The notes under the pieces were generated by a model that saw only the letters and a list, made by a program, of their open reading frames with translations, had not been told where the DNA came from and ran no database searches. A stretch of DNA of 64,000 bases from Streptomyces roseicoloratus (GTDB taxonomy: Bacteria; Actinomycetota; Actinomycetes; Streptomycetales; Streptomycetaceae): the NCBI RefSeq assembly GCF_004117935.1, contig NZ_SDOY01000116.1, forward strand, positions 78,888-142,887. Reading direction: 5' to 3'. Shown here piece by piece: positions 33,785-43,105 of the stretch (its first letter is position 1; the number at the start of each line of letters is the position of its first letter). The translations under genes were made by a program, and so were the position numbers.

Positions 33785-34872
33785 CCACGGCCGTCCTCGG
33801 CTCCGCGCGCGCCGCGGGCAACCCGGACCTGCTCGCCCTGCTCGGCCGTACGCCGCTCGCCCGCGTCACCTGCGAACTGCCCTGCCCCCAGCCCGGATTC
33901 TGGGCCAAGCTCGAAGGGCTCGGCGTCGGCGGCATGAAGGCACGTGCCGCCGTCTCCATGCTGCTGGGCGCCGAGGAACGCGGTGAACTGCGGCCGGGCG
34001 CACCCGTGGTGGAGTCCACCTCGGGGACGCTCGGCATCGGACTGGCCTTCGCCGGACAAGCCCTCGGCCACCCGGTCGTGCTGGTCGGCGACACCGAGCT
34101 GGAGCCCTCGATGCGGCAACTGCTGCGCGCGCACGGCGTCCGCCTCGAACTGGTCGACCGTCCGGCGGCCGAGGGCGGCTGGCAGGCCGCGCGGCTCGCC
34201 CGGCTGCGCGAACTGCTCGCGCTGCTCCCGGACGCGTACTGGCCCGACCAGTACAACAACCCCGACAACACGGCGGGTTACGCCTCGCTGGCGGTCGAGC
34301 TGGCCGGCCAGCTCGACCATCTCGACGTGCTGGTGTGCAGCGTCGGGACCGGCGGCCACAGCGCCGGGATCGTCGGGCCGCTGCGCCGCCATTGGCCCGG
34401 CCTGCGGCTGATCGGCGTGGACGCCACCGGCTCCACCATCTTCGGTCAGCCCGCCAGACCGCGCCTCATGCGCGGCCTCGGCAGCAGCATCCACCCGCGC
34501 AACGTCGCCTACGACGCCTTCGACGAGGTCCACTGGGTCGGTCCCGCCGAGGCAGCCGACGCGTGCCGCCGACTGGCCCGCTCCGCCTTCGTCAGCGGCG
34601 GCTGGAGCACCGGCGCCGTCGCCCTCGTCTCCGCCTGGGCCGCCCGCGTCCACGCCGGCGCCGTGGTCGCCACCGTGTTCCCCGACGGGCAGCACCGCTA
34701 TCTCGGCAGCGTGTTCGACGACGACTTCGCCGCCGCCCACGGGCTCGACCTGACCACCGCCGCCACCCGCCCCGTCGAGATCCCGCACCCCACCGCCGTG
34801 GAAGCCACCGGCTGGGCCCGGTGCCGCACCGTCACCGACCCCGTCGCCACACACCCCGAAGAGAAGCCGTGA
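33781..34872 (+). CDS. Cysteine-synthase-like PLP enzyme (beta-substitution)
   Basis: A fold-type II PLP enzyme of 363 residues. PLP lysine is K53 in KLEGLGVGGMKAR, the substrate loop is ESTSGTLGIGLA and the phosphate loop is GTGGHSAG. Cysteine synthase normally runs about 310 residues, so this is a longer relative, as are SbnA and other diaminopropionate-type enzymes. It could attach an amine or thiol nucleophile to an activated serine. No SbnB partner is present, so the staphyloferrin route is not complete here. Confidence 0.85.
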   Translation: MTTAVLGSARAAGNPDLLALLGRTPLARVTCELPCPQPGFWAKLEGLGVGGMKARAAVSMLLGAEERGELRPGAPVVESTSGTLGIGLAFAGQALGHPVVLVGDTELEPSMRQLLRAHGVRLELVDRPAAEGGWQAARLARLRELLALLPDAYWPDQYNNPDNTAGYASLAVELAGQLDHLDVLVCSVGTGGHSAGIVGPLRRHWPGLRLIGVDATGSTIFGQPARPRLMRGLGSSIHPRNVAYDAFDEVHWVGPAEAADACRRLARSAFVSGGWSTGAVALVSAWAARVHAGAVVATVFPDGQHRYLGSVFDDDFAAAHGLDLTTAATRPVEIPHPTAVEATGWARCRTVTDPVATHPEEKP

Positions 34873-35927
34873 AGACCAGTCAGCGCACCGTACGCCTCGA
34901 ACTCACCGAGCCGCTGCGCATATCCCGTTCGACGATGTCGGCCCGTGAGGCCGTGTGGCTGACCATCGAGCACGAAGGGCTGCGCGGCCACGGAGAGGCC
35001 GTCAGCAGCGTGTACTACGGACTCGACGCCTCCGGCCTCGCGCGGCTGCTGCACGCGGAATCCGCACGGCTGGCCCGCTTCGGCGATCCCGAGACCGCCC
35101 TGGAAGGCTTCCGCGCCGGTACGAGAAGGGGCACCGCCCCGCCGGCCGTGACCGCGGCCGTGGAGTCCGCGCTGCTCGACCTCGTGGGCAAGCGAGCGGG
35201 CGCCCCGGTCCACCGGCTCCTGGACCCGGACGCGCTCGCGCCATCCGCCCCGACCGCCCGCACCCTCGGCATCACCTCACCGGAACGGGCCGCGGCACAC
35301 GCGGCCCGCCTCGCACGCGACGGGTTTTCAGTGCTCAAGCTCAAGGCCGGGGCCCCGGACCCGGCCGACGACCTGGCCCGCGTGCGGGCCGTCCGTACCG
35401 CCGCACCGCGCGCACGGCTGCTCCTCGACCCCAACGGCGCGTGGACCGTCCACGCGTCGGAGCGACTGCTGCCGCTCCTCGCGGAGCTGGGGGTCGAGGC
35501 CGTCGAGCAGCCCGTCGCCCCCGGCGATCCCGAGGCGCTGGCGAAGCTCGCGGAGCGCTCGCCGCTCCCCGTCATCGCCGACGAGGACGCGGTCGGTCTC
35601 GAGGACGCCCGCCGGCTCGCCGGACGCGTCCAGGGGATCAACGTCAAGCTGGCCAAGTGCGGCGGCGTCGGCGCCGCCCTCCGCATCGCCGAGCTGATCG
35701 CGGACACCGGCACCGAGCTGATGCTCGGCTGCCTGACCGCCAGCACCCTCGGCATCGCCCCGGCCGTCCACCTCGCCGACCGGGCCCGCTGGATCGACCT
35801 CGACGGCCACCTGCTGCTCGCCGACGACCCGTGGACGGGCATCGGCGGCACCGACGGCACCGTACGCGCGAGCCGGAACCCGGGCCTGGGCGTACGCGAG
35901 CGCGACGCCGCGGGGGCACGGGCGTGA
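34869..35927 (+). CDS. Enolase-superfamily dipeptide epimerase-like enzyme
   Basis: The protein has 352 residues and all catalytic features of the muconate lactonising/dipeptide epimerase subgroup: K157-L-K159, metal ligands D187, E213 and D238, and K260 on the opposite face (NVKLAKCGG). Members invert the alpha carbon of the second residue in dipeptides such as Ala-Glu. With an ATP-grasp ligase in the same operon this suggests a dipeptide-like intermediate carrying a D residue. GTGA overlaps on both sides. Confidence 0.85.
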   Translation: MKTSQRTVRLELTEPLRISRSTMSAREAVWLTIEHEGLRGHGEAVSSVYYGLDASGLARLLHAESARLARFGDPETALEGFRAGTRRGTAPPAVTAAVESALLDLVGKRAGAPVHRLLDPDALAPSAPTARTLGITSPERAAAHAARLARDGFSVLKLKAGAPDPADDLARVRAVRTAAPRARLLLDPNGAWTVHASERLLPLLAELGVEAVEQPVAPGDPEALAKLAERSPLPVIADEDAVGLEDARRLAGRVQGINVKLAKCGGVGAALRIAELIADTGTELMLGCLTASTLGIAPAVHLADRARWIDLDGHLLLADDPWTGIGGTDGTVRASRNPGLGVRERDAAGARA

Positions 35928-37201
35928 AGACCTGGCACGAGATACGCGGCCTCCCGCCCGCCCTCCGGCTCCTCCTGGTCAACCAACTGGGTGTCAACAC
36001 CGGCTTCTACCTGCTGGTCCCGTACCTCGCCCTGCACCTGAGCGAGGACCTGGGGATGTCGGCCGCCGTCGTCGGCGTCGTGCTCGGCGTGCGCAACCTC
36101 AGCCAGCAGGGGCTGTTCCTCATCGGCGGGACGGCATCGGACCGGCTCGGAGCGCGCGGCGTCATCATCGCCGGATGCGCCCTGCGCACCGTCGGCTTCG
36201 GACTGTTCGCGCTCGGCGTCGGACTGCCCGTCCTCCTCGCCGCATCCGTGCTCAGCGGCCTGGCCGGAGCCCTGTTCAATCCGGCCGTGCGGGCCTATCT
36301 CGCCCTGGAGGCGGGGGAGCGCAAGGCGGAGGCGTTCGCCCTGTTCCACGTCTTCGCCACCACCGGGGCCCTGCTGGGGCCGCTGCTCGGCAGTGCCCTG
36401 CTCCTCGTCGACTTCCGGGCCTGCGCCCTCACAGCGGCCGCGGTCTTCGCCGTGCTCACCGTCGCCCAGACCCTGGTCCTCCCGGCGCGCCAGGTCGCGC
36501 CGACCGGCAACAGCGTCCTCGCCGACTGGCGCGAGGTGATCGCGAACCGTGGCTTCCTCGCCTTCGCCCTGGCCATGGTCGGCATGTTCACCCTGCAGAA
36601 CCAGCTGTACCTGCTGCTGCCCGACGGCGCCCGGCGCGCGACCGGCTGGGAAGGCGCCGCCGGTCCCGTCTTCCTCGTCGGCACCCTCGCCAACCTCTGG
36701 CTCCAGCTGCGCGTCACGACCGCGCTCAAGGCCCGGGGCAGCAGGGCACGCTGGATCAGCGGCGGGCTCGTGCTGATGGGACTGTCCTTCGTACCGCCGA
36801 TGGCCGTGTCGGGGTACGGCCCGGCCCCCGACGGCCTCGCGGACGCGGCGCTGCGCGCGCTGCCCGTCCTGGGCGGCGCCCTGATGCTCAGCCTGGGCGT
36901 GATGCTGGCCCAGCCGTTCGTGATGGAACTGATCCCCGCCTTCGGCCGCACCGAACTCACCGGCACCTACTTCGGCCTGTTCTACGTCGTCTCCGGCATC
37001 GCCGCCGCCGTCGGCAACACGGTCGTCGGCTGGGCCATGGACGCCGGTGAGCGCATCGGCGCGCCGTGGTTGCCGTGGGCCTGCTGCCTGGCCTTCGGAC
37101 TCGCCTCCGGCGCCGGCGTCGCGTGGCTGCACCGCCGCCGGGTCCTTCCCGCCCGCCCCACCGCCGTCCCGGCGACCGTCCGAGGAGCGCGCCGCACATG
37201 A
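35924..37201 (+). CDS. MFS transporter, probable product exporter
   Basis: This is a 425-residue major facilitator protein with about 12 membrane segments. The loop between helices 2 and 3 reads GGTASDRLGARG, the family motif A. Overall it resembles MdtH-type drug exporters. Its place between biosynthesis and import genes matches exporters in opine metallophore operons. Direction of transport is inferred. Confidence 0.85.
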   Translation: MKTWHEIRGLPPALRLLLVNQLGVNTGFYLLVPYLALHLSEDLGMSAAVVGVVLGVRNLSQQGLFLIGGTASDRLGARGVIIAGCALRTVGFGLFALGVGLPVLLAASVLSGLAGALFNPAVRAYLALEAGERKAEAFALFHVFATTGALLGPLLGSALLLVDFRACALTAAAVFAVLTVAQTLVLPARQVAPTGNSVLADWREVIANRGFLAFALAMVGMFTLQNQLYLLLPDGARRATGWEGAAGPVFLVGTLANLWLQLRVTTALKARGSRARWISGGLVLMGLSFVPPMAVSGYGPAPDGLADAALRALPVLGGALMLSLGVMLAQPFVMELIPAFGRTELTGTYFGLFYVVSGIAAAVGNTVVGWAMDAGERIGAPWLPWACCLAFGLASGAGVAWLHRRRVLPARPTAVPATVRGARRT

Positions 37202-38007
37202 CCCACACCACCAACGCCAACCTGCTCACCGACAACCCCGCGCTGTACGAGGCCCGGTTCCCCGATCCCGAACGGCTCGCCGGGCGCTGGACCGAGGACT
37301 GCCTGCGCCGGTACGGGGCGCCCGGCCCCCGCGTCCTGGACCTCGGCTGCGGCACCGGGCGCGACGCCGCGTACCTGCACCGCGCCGGCCGTACCGTCAC
37401 CGGCGCCGACCTGTCCGACGCGATGCTGGCGTACGCCCGCGACCGGCACCCCGGCCCCGCCTTCGTCCGGGCCGACCTGCACGGCTTCGACCTGGGGGAG
37501 CGGAGCTTCGACGCGGCGGTGTGCCTGGACAGCGCCCTGCTGTACTGCCACACGAACGACCAGCTCGACGGCTTCCTGGCGTCCTGCCGCCGGTCCCTCG
37601 TACCCGGCGGCCTGCTCGTCGCCGAAATGCGCAACGGCGCGTTCTTCCTGGGGCGTACGGAACTCCTGGACGCCCCTTCCGTCAACCGGTTCACCTGGCA
37701 GGGCACCGTCTACCGCTCCACCACCACGCTGTCCGTGGACCGGGCGGCCCAACTGCTGCGTCGTCGGCGGGTGTGGGCCTCGGACGACGGCTCCCCGCCG
37801 GTCGAGCAGCGCTCCGCGTGGCGCCTGCTCCTCCCCCAGGAGCTGCGCCACGTCCTCGCCACGCACGGCTTCGAGGTGCTCGCCCTGCACGACGGGCCCG
37901 GCCCACGTACCGAGCCGCCCTGGAAGGAAGGCGACCTGCCCGGCGCGACGGCCGACGCCGACCGGCTGCACCTCGTCGCCCGTCTCACCACCGCACCCCG
38001 TCCCTGA
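37198..38007 (+). CDS. Class I SAM-dependent methyltransferase
   Basis: This 269-residue protein has motif I LDLGCGTGRDA (near residues 47-57), the acidic motif II GADLSDAM and a CLDSALLYC segment after motif III. The C-terminal half resembles small-molecule methyltransferases rather than protein or RNA ones. ATGA overlap with the MFS gene. Likely tailors the product of this operon; the acceptor atom is unknown. A 46-base gap follows, the only gap within the operon. Confidence 0.85.
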   Translation: MTHTTNANLLTDNPALYEARFPDPERLAGRWTEDCLRRYGAPGPRVLDLGCGTGRDAAYLHRAGRTVTGADLSDAMLAYARDRHPGPAFVRADLHGFDLGERSFDAAVCLDSALLYCHTNDQLDGFLASCRRSLVPGGLLVAEMRNGAFFLGRTELLDAPSVNRFTWQGTVYRSTTTLSVDRAAQLLRRRRVWASDDGSPPVEQRSAWRLLLPQELRHVLATHGFEVLALHDGPGPRTEPPWKEGDLPGATADADRLHLVARLTTAPRP

Positions 38008-38053
38008 GCCCCCACGCGTCCCATCCGCTCGCACCCCAGCAAGGAACACCGCC

Positions 38054-39661
38054 ATGAACGACTCTCCCGAACACGACGCCTCCGCGGACGACCGCCGCTT
38101 CCCCGGTCTGCGTCGCCGGGGTTTCCTCGCCGTCGCCGGAGGCGCTGCCGGCGTCGGCGCCCTCGCCCTCACCGGCTGTGCCGGTTCCGGACCGGCCGCC
38201 GGCACCGCCAAGGCCGGTGGCACGCCCAGGCGCGGTGGACGCCTGCGCGCGGCCTTCGCCGGCGGCGGCGCGAGCGAGACGCTCGACCCGCACCTCGCCA
38301 ACCTCTTCGCGGACGTGGCCCGCGCCAAGGCACTCTTCGACAAGCTCGCCGACTACGGCCCCGACCTGTCCGCCCGGCCGCGGCTCGCCGCGACGTGGGA
38401 GCCGAACGCCGGCCTGGACCGCTGGAAGGTCACCCTGCGCGAGGCGGCCTTCCATCACGGCAAGCCCGTGACCGCCGCCGACGTCCTGTACAGCTACCGG
38501 CGCATCACCGACCCGAAGAAGGCCTACCGCGCCAAGGCGTCCCTGGAACCCGTCGACCTCGAGGCCAGCCGCGCGCCGGACGCGAGGACCGTCGAGTTCG
38601 TCCTCAAGCGCCCCACCGCCGAATTCCCCAACGTGCTCGCCGCGTTCGGCGCGTACATCGTCCCCGAGGGCGAGCAGGACTTCGACGGGCAGCCGGTCGG
38701 CAGCGGCCCGTTCCGCTTCGTCTCCTTCGCTCCCGGCAAGTCCGCCGTCTTCAGGCGCAACGAGGAGTACTGGGACGGCGCCCCGTACCTCGACGAGCTG
38801 GAGTTCGTCGTCGCCAACGAGGAGTCCGCCCGCGTCAACGCCCTCCTGGGCGGCCAGGTCGAGTACGCCCACGAGCTGGGCCCCACCACCGCCCGTGCCC
38901 ACGAGGGCAGGGGCCGGATCGAGATCGTCCGGCTCCGCAACAGCGCCATGCAGGGCTTCGTCATGAAGACCGACCGCCCGCCGTTCGACGACAAACGGGT
39001 GCGCGAGGCGTTCTTCCTGATCGCCGATCGCGAGGAACTGGTCGCGGGCGCCCTGTCCGGCGCCGGCGAGATCGGCAACGACCTGTTCGGCAAGGGCTAC
39101 GAGTACTACGCCGCGAGCCTGCCCCAGCGCGAACAGGACCTCGACCGGGCCAAGGCGCTGCTCAAGCAGGCGGGTGCCGACGGGCTCAAGGTCACCCTCG
39201 ACACCTCGCCCGTCGCCGCCGGGTTCACCGAGGCCGCCACCATCTTCCGCGACCAGGCCGCGAAGGCCGGCGTCACCGTCACCATCAGGACCGGCAGCAA
39301 GGACAGTTACTGGAAGGACATCCTCGACTCGGGGACCTTCGCCTCCTACCGCTCCGGCGCCATGCCCATCGAAGCCCACATCTCCCAGCGCCTGCTCACC
39401 GGCTCCACCACCAACGCCACGAAGTGGCAGCACAAGGACTTCGACACCCTGTACGAGCAGGCGCAGTCCACCCGGGACACGAAGGAGCGGGCCGCGATCT
39501 ACGAGCGCATGCAGCGCCGTCTGCACACCGAAGGCGGCTTCCTGGTCTGGGGCTTCGCCGACTGGATCCTCGGCACCGCGAAGAACGTCCGGGGCGTCGA
39601 CGCGAAGGCACCGGCCAACTCCCTCGACTGGGCCCGCTTCGACAAGGTGTGGCTCGCGTGA
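38054..39661 (+). CDS. Family 5 extracellular solute-binding lipoprotein (Tat-exported)
   Basis: The protein has 535 residues with a twin-arginine signal (LRRRGFLAV, residues 19-27) and a lipobox LTGC with C42. The body is a peptide/nickel-type binding protein (SETLDPHLANLF ... VTAADVLYSYRRI ... GSGPFRFVSF). NikA and CntA, which bind metal-chelate complexes, belong to this family, as do oligopeptide binders. AAGGAACACC precedes the ATG. It delivers ligand to the two permeases coded next. Confidence 0.9.
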   Translation: MNDSPEHDASADDRRFPGLRRRGFLAVAGGAAGVGALALTGCAGSGPAAGTAKAGGTPRRGGRLRAAFAGGGASETLDPHLANLFADVARAKALFDKLADYGPDLSARPRLAATWEPNAGLDRWKVTLREAAFHHGKPVTAADVLYSYRRITDPKKAYRAKASLEPVDLEASRAPDARTVEFVLKRPTAEFPNVLAAFGAYIVPEGEQDFDGQPVGSGPFRFVSFAPGKSAVFRRNEEYWDGAPYLDELEFVVANEESARVNALLGGQVEYAHELGPTTARAHEGRGRIEIVRLRNSAMQGFVMKTDRPPFDDKRVREAFFLIADREELVAGALSGAGEIGNDLFGKGYEYYAASLPQREQDLDRAKALLKQAGADGLKVTLDTSPVAAGFTEAATIFRDQAAKAGVTVTIRTGSKDSYWKDILDSGTFASYRSGAMPIEAHISQRLLTGSTTNATKWQHKDFDTLYEQAQSTRDTKERAAIYERMQRRLHTEGGFLVWGFADWILGTAKNVRGVDAKAPANSLDWARFDKVWLA

Positions 39662-40611
39662 CCCGACTCCGGTCCTGGCTCGCCCGGCGGCTGCTGCTCG
39701 GCGCGGCGCAGACGGCAGCCGTCGTGCTGCTCGTCTTCGCCCTCACCGAGGCGCTGCCGGGCGACGCCGCCGTCGCCCGCGCCGGCGACCAGCCCGACCC
39801 GGAACGCATCGCGGCCATCCGGGAGGCCATGGGCCTCGACCGGCCCGCGCACGAACGACTGGCCGACTGGGCCGCCGGGCTGCCGCACGGAGACTTCGGC
39901 ACCTCCCTGGCCTCCGGGCGACCCGTCAGCGCGTACCTCACCGACGGCTTCGGACCGACGCTGCTCCTCGCCACCCTCACGATCGCGCTCCTCGTCCCGA
40001 TCGGCGTCGGCCTCGGCGTGCTCGCCGCCCGGCACGAGGGCCGACTCGTCGACCGGCTCGTCAGCTCGGTGACGCTCGGCGTCTACGCCGTGCCCGAGTT
40101 CGCCTTCGGCGTTCTGCTCGTCACCGTCTTCGCCCTGCGCCTGGGCTGGCTCCCGCCGACCGCCGTCGGCTACGGCACCGACCTCCTCGCCCACCCCGCC
40201 GCCCTGGTCCTGCCCGTGCTCGTCCTGCTCTCCCGCCCGGTGTGCTCCCTCGCCCGCCTCGTACGCGCCGGCATGATCGACGCGCTGGCCTCGCCGTACG
40301 CGGCGCACGCCCGCCGCTACGGCGTCCCGGGCATCCGCGTCCGGTACGGACACGCCCTGCCCAACGCCGTCGCGCCCGCCGCCCAGCAGCTGGCCCGCAC
40401 CATCGACTGGCTGCTGTGCGGCGTCATCGTCGTGGAGGCCCTGTACGTGATCCCCGGGCTCGGCACCGTCCTGATGAACGCCGTCGCCGAACGCGACGTG
40501 CCCGTCGTCCAGGGCCTCGCCGTCGTCTTCGGCGTCACCACCGTCGTGCTCAACCTCGGCGCCGACCTGGTCGCGCGCCGCTTCGCCCCCCGCTCGGAGG
40601 TGGTCGCGTGA
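39658..40611 (+). CDS. ABC transporter permease, DppB/NikB type
   Basis: The permease has 317 residues with about six membrane segments and the EAA-type loop (APAAQQLARTIDWLLCGVIVVEALYVIPGLG), which contacts the ATPase. The N-terminal TEALPGDAA and GLDRPAHERL features are typical of the B subunit. GTGA overlaps tie it to the binding protein and to the second permease. Confidence 0.9.
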   Translation: MTRLRSWLARRLLLGAAQTAAVVLLVFALTEALPGDAAVARAGDQPDPERIAAIREAMGLDRPAHERLADWAAGLPHGDFGTSLASGRPVSAYLTDGFGPTLLLATLTIALLVPIGVGLGVLAARHEGRLVDRLVSSVTLGVYAVPEFAFGVLLVTVFALRLGWLPPTAVGYGTDLLAHPAALVLPVLVLLSRPVCSLARLVRAGMIDALASPYAAHARRYGVPGIRVRYGHALPNAVAPAAQQLARTIDWLLCGVIVVEALYVIPGLGTVLMNAVAERDVPVVQGLAVVFGVTTVVLNLGADLVARRFAPRSEVVA

Positions 40612-41393
40612 GATCCCGTCGCGCGCTCGGAGCGCTCATCGTCGGCGTCCCCCTCGCCCTGGCCCTGCTGGGTCCGCTGCTCGCGGGAGGACCCGGCCCG
40701 CGCACGGCCTCGTTCACGCTCGGCGGCGGACACTGGCTCGGCACCGACTTCGTCGGCCGGGACGTCTGGCGCCAAGTCCTGCTCGGCGGGCGGTCGGTGG
40801 TCCTCGTGGCGCTGGCCGCGACGGCCCTGTCCTACCTCGTGGCGCTGCCCGTCGGCCTCGTCAGCGCGCTCACCCACCGCACCTGGCTGGAAGAACTGCT
40901 GATGCGGCCCCTCGACGTGCTGCTCGCCGTGCCGTCCCTCCTGATGATCCTGCTCGTCGCCGCCGTCCTCACCCCGGGGGGCGTCGGCCTCGCCCTGCTG
41001 GTGGCCCTCGTCAACGTCCCCGACGCCGCCCGGATCGTCCGGGCCGCGGCGGCCGACGTCGCGTCGCGCCCGGCGGTCGAAGCGCTGCGCATGCAGGGGG
41101 AGACCTGGTGGCGCACGGCCGTCGGCTACGTGGGCCGGTCCCTGACGCGCACGCTCGCCGCCGACGCGGGCGTACGGCTGACCGGTGTGCTGTACCTCGT
41201 CGCCACCGCGGCGTTCCTCGGCGTCGGCGTCGAGCCGGACGCGGCCGACTGGGCGGTCTTGGTGGACCGCAACCGCACCGGGCTGTTCGTCCAGCCCTGG
41301 GCCGTGGTCGTGCCCGCCCTGCTCATCGTCGCCCTGACCACGGGGGCCAACCTGCTCGTCGACGCCCGACTGGAGAGGCGGAAGCGGACGTGA
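40608..41393 (+). CDS. ABC transporter permease, DppC/NikC type
   Basis: The C-type permease has 261 residues, five or six hydrophobic segments and the C-subunit mark HWLGTDFVGRDVWRQVLLGGR near residues 42-62. An EAA-like loop includes VNVPDAARIVRAAAADV. It is somewhat shorter than usual. It forms the channel with the preceding permease and is coupled by GTGA to the ATPase gene. Confidence 0.9.
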   Translation: MRSRRALGALIVGVPLALALLGPLLAGGPGPRTASFTLGGGHWLGTDFVGRDVWRQVLLGGRSVVLVALAATALSYLVALPVGLVSALTHRTWLEELLMRPLDVLLAVPSLLMILLVAAVLTPGGVGLALLVALVNVPDAARIVRAAAADVASRPAVEALRMQGETWWRTAVGYVGRSLTRTLAADAGVRLTGVLYLVATAAFLGVGVEPDAADWAVLVDRNRTGLFVQPWAVVVPALLIVALTTGANLLVDARLERRKRT

Positions 41394-42931
41394 ACGAGAC
41401 CAAGCCGGTCGCCGAGATCAGGAACCTGCGCGTGGAGGTGGACGGCCGGGCGATCGTCGACGGAGTGAACCTCCGGGTCGTCCCCGGCACGATCACCGCC
41501 CTCGTGGGCGCGTCCGGCAGCGGGAAGACCACCACGGGCCTGGCGCTGCTCGGCGAGTACCCGGAGGGCGCACGCGTCACGGGAGACGTCCACGCGCCCG
41601 ACGGCCTCGTCGGATACGTCCCGCAGCACCCCGCAGCCGTACTCAATCCCGCGCGTCGCACCGGCGCCCTGCTGCGGGACATCGCCCGTACGCAGGTACG
41701 GCACCTGCCGCGACGGGACCGCCGGGCCGCCGTGCACGAGCGCGTCCTGCGGGCGCTGTCGTCGGCCCAGGTGCCCGATGCCGGGACGATGCTGCGGCGC
41801 CACCCCGACCAGCTGTCGGGCGGTCAGCAACAACGCGTCGTCCTCGCACAGGCCCTGCTGCTCGGCGCCCGGGTCGTGGTGGCCGACGAGCCGACCACAG
41901 GACAGGACGCACTGACGAAACGGGGCATCGTCGAGCAGCTCGCGGCCGTCGCCCGGGAAGGCATCGCCGTCGTCCTGCTCAGTCACGACCTGGACGTCGT
42001 ACGCGCACTCGCCGACGAGGTGCTGGTCATGCAGGACGGGCACGTGGCGGAGTCGGGGCCGGCCGAGCGCCTGTGGCGCGCGCCGCGGCACCCCTGGACG
42101 GCCGAACTCCTGGCAGCCGCATCCACCACCACCCGCATCGAGCCGGCAGCCGAGGGCGACGTGGTCCTCCGGACCGGGCACCTCATCGCCCGCCACGGCC
42201 GGACGGCCGTGGTCCGTACGCCTCCGCTCGTCCTCCGCGCCGGCGAATGCCTGGCCGTCGTCGGCCGCTCGGGCAGCGGAAAGACCACCCTGGCCCGCTG
42301 CCTGGCGGGCCTCCACCGCGATCACGACGGTGAGATCCTCCTCGACGGCGTCCCCCTCCCCCGCAGCCTGCGGAACCGCACGCGGCGGCAACTCGCCTCC
42401 GTCCAGTACGTCTTCCAGGACGCCGCAGCCGCGTTCGACGAACACCGCCCGGTCCTCCAGCAGGTGGCCCGCACGGCGGTACGGCTGCGCGGGGTGGCCG
42501 AGCCGGACGCACTGGCCGAAGCGCTCACCACTCTCGCCGCCCTCGGGCTGGCCGACGACCTCGTATGCCGTCGCCCCGGCCGGCTGTCCGGCGGCGAACT
42601 CCAGCGCGCGGCACTGGCCCGGGCCCTGCTGGCCCGGCCCCGAGTCCTGATCTGCGACGAGATCACCTCCGGCCTCGACACGGTCACCCGCCGGGGCATC
42701 CTCGACACGCTGGCGGGCCTCGTGCGCGACCGGGGCGACCTGTCCCTCGTACTGGTCACGCACGACCCGGCCACGGCCGCGCTGGCCACCCGCATCGCCG
42801 TGCTGGAGGCCGGCGCCCTCGTCGAAGAGGGACCGGCACGGCAGCTCCTCACGGCCCCGCGGCACGCCTTCGGCGTCCGTCTGCTGGAGACCGTCGCGCG
42901 CGACCGCCCGCGAGGACGAGTACCTGAGTGA
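41390..42931 (+). CDS. Fused double ATP-binding protein of the peptide/nickel ABC importer
   Basis: The protein has 513 residues and two complete nucleotide-binding domains in one chain. Domain 1 has Walker A GASGSGKTT (residues 40-48), signature LSGGQQQR and Walker B VVVADEPT. Domain 2 has Walker A GRSGSGKTT (near 292-300), signature LSGGELQR and VLICDEITS. This equals a DppD-DppF or NikD-NikE fusion, so no partner ATPase is needed. It is the last gene of the operon. Confidence 0.92.
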   Translation: MNETKPVAEIRNLRVEVDGRAIVDGVNLRVVPGTITALVGASGSGKTTTGLALLGEYPEGARVTGDVHAPDGLVGYVPQHPAAVLNPARRTGALLRDIARTQVRHLPRRDRRAAVHERVLRALSSAQVPDAGTMLRRHPDQLSGGQQQRVVLAQALLLGARVVVADEPTTGQDALTKRGIVEQLAAVAREGIAVVLLSHDLDVVRALADEVLVMQDGHVAESGPAERLWRAPRHPWTAELLAAASTTTRIEPAAEGDVVLRTGHLIARHGRTAVVRTPPLVLRAGECLAVVGRSGSGKTTLARCLAGLHRDHDGEILLDGVPLPRSLRNRTRRQLASVQYVFQDAAAAFDEHRPVLQQVARTAVRLRGVAEPDALAEALTTLAALGLADDLVCRRPGRLSGGELQRAALARALLARPRVLICDEITSGLDTVTRRGILDTLAGLVRDRGDLSLVLVTHDPATAALATRIAVLEAGALVEEGPARQLLTAPRHAFGVRLLETVARDRPRGRVPE

Positions 42932-43105
42932 GGCACTCGGCCGGCCCGGTCCGGCCGGTCCGGCCGCCGCGGCCCAGGCGGGGGACGGGTGGGCAGCCGA
43001 GCGGGACTCCGGCGTCGCGGGTGACCGCTGACGGCGGGCGACCGTCCGTCGGCCGCCCTCGCGTCCGTGCCTGCCCGGGCCGGAGCCGGGAACGGGCCGC
43101 GGACC
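42932..43105. other. Intergenic region between convergent operons
   Basis: This 174-base stretch separates the stops of the importer ATPase and the formyltransferase. Near 42938-42966 it holds overlapping CCGGCC/GGCCGG repeats that can fold into GC-rich hairpins and may act as terminator. No ORF or promoter was seen. Confidence 0.4.

Noticed and set aside
31698..42931. Identification as a known EDDS, staphyloferrin B or staphylopine pathway
   Set aside because: The cysteine-synthase-like gene alone is shared. SbnB, argininosuccinate-lyase-like, nicotianamine-synthase-like and opine dehydrogenase genes are all missing.
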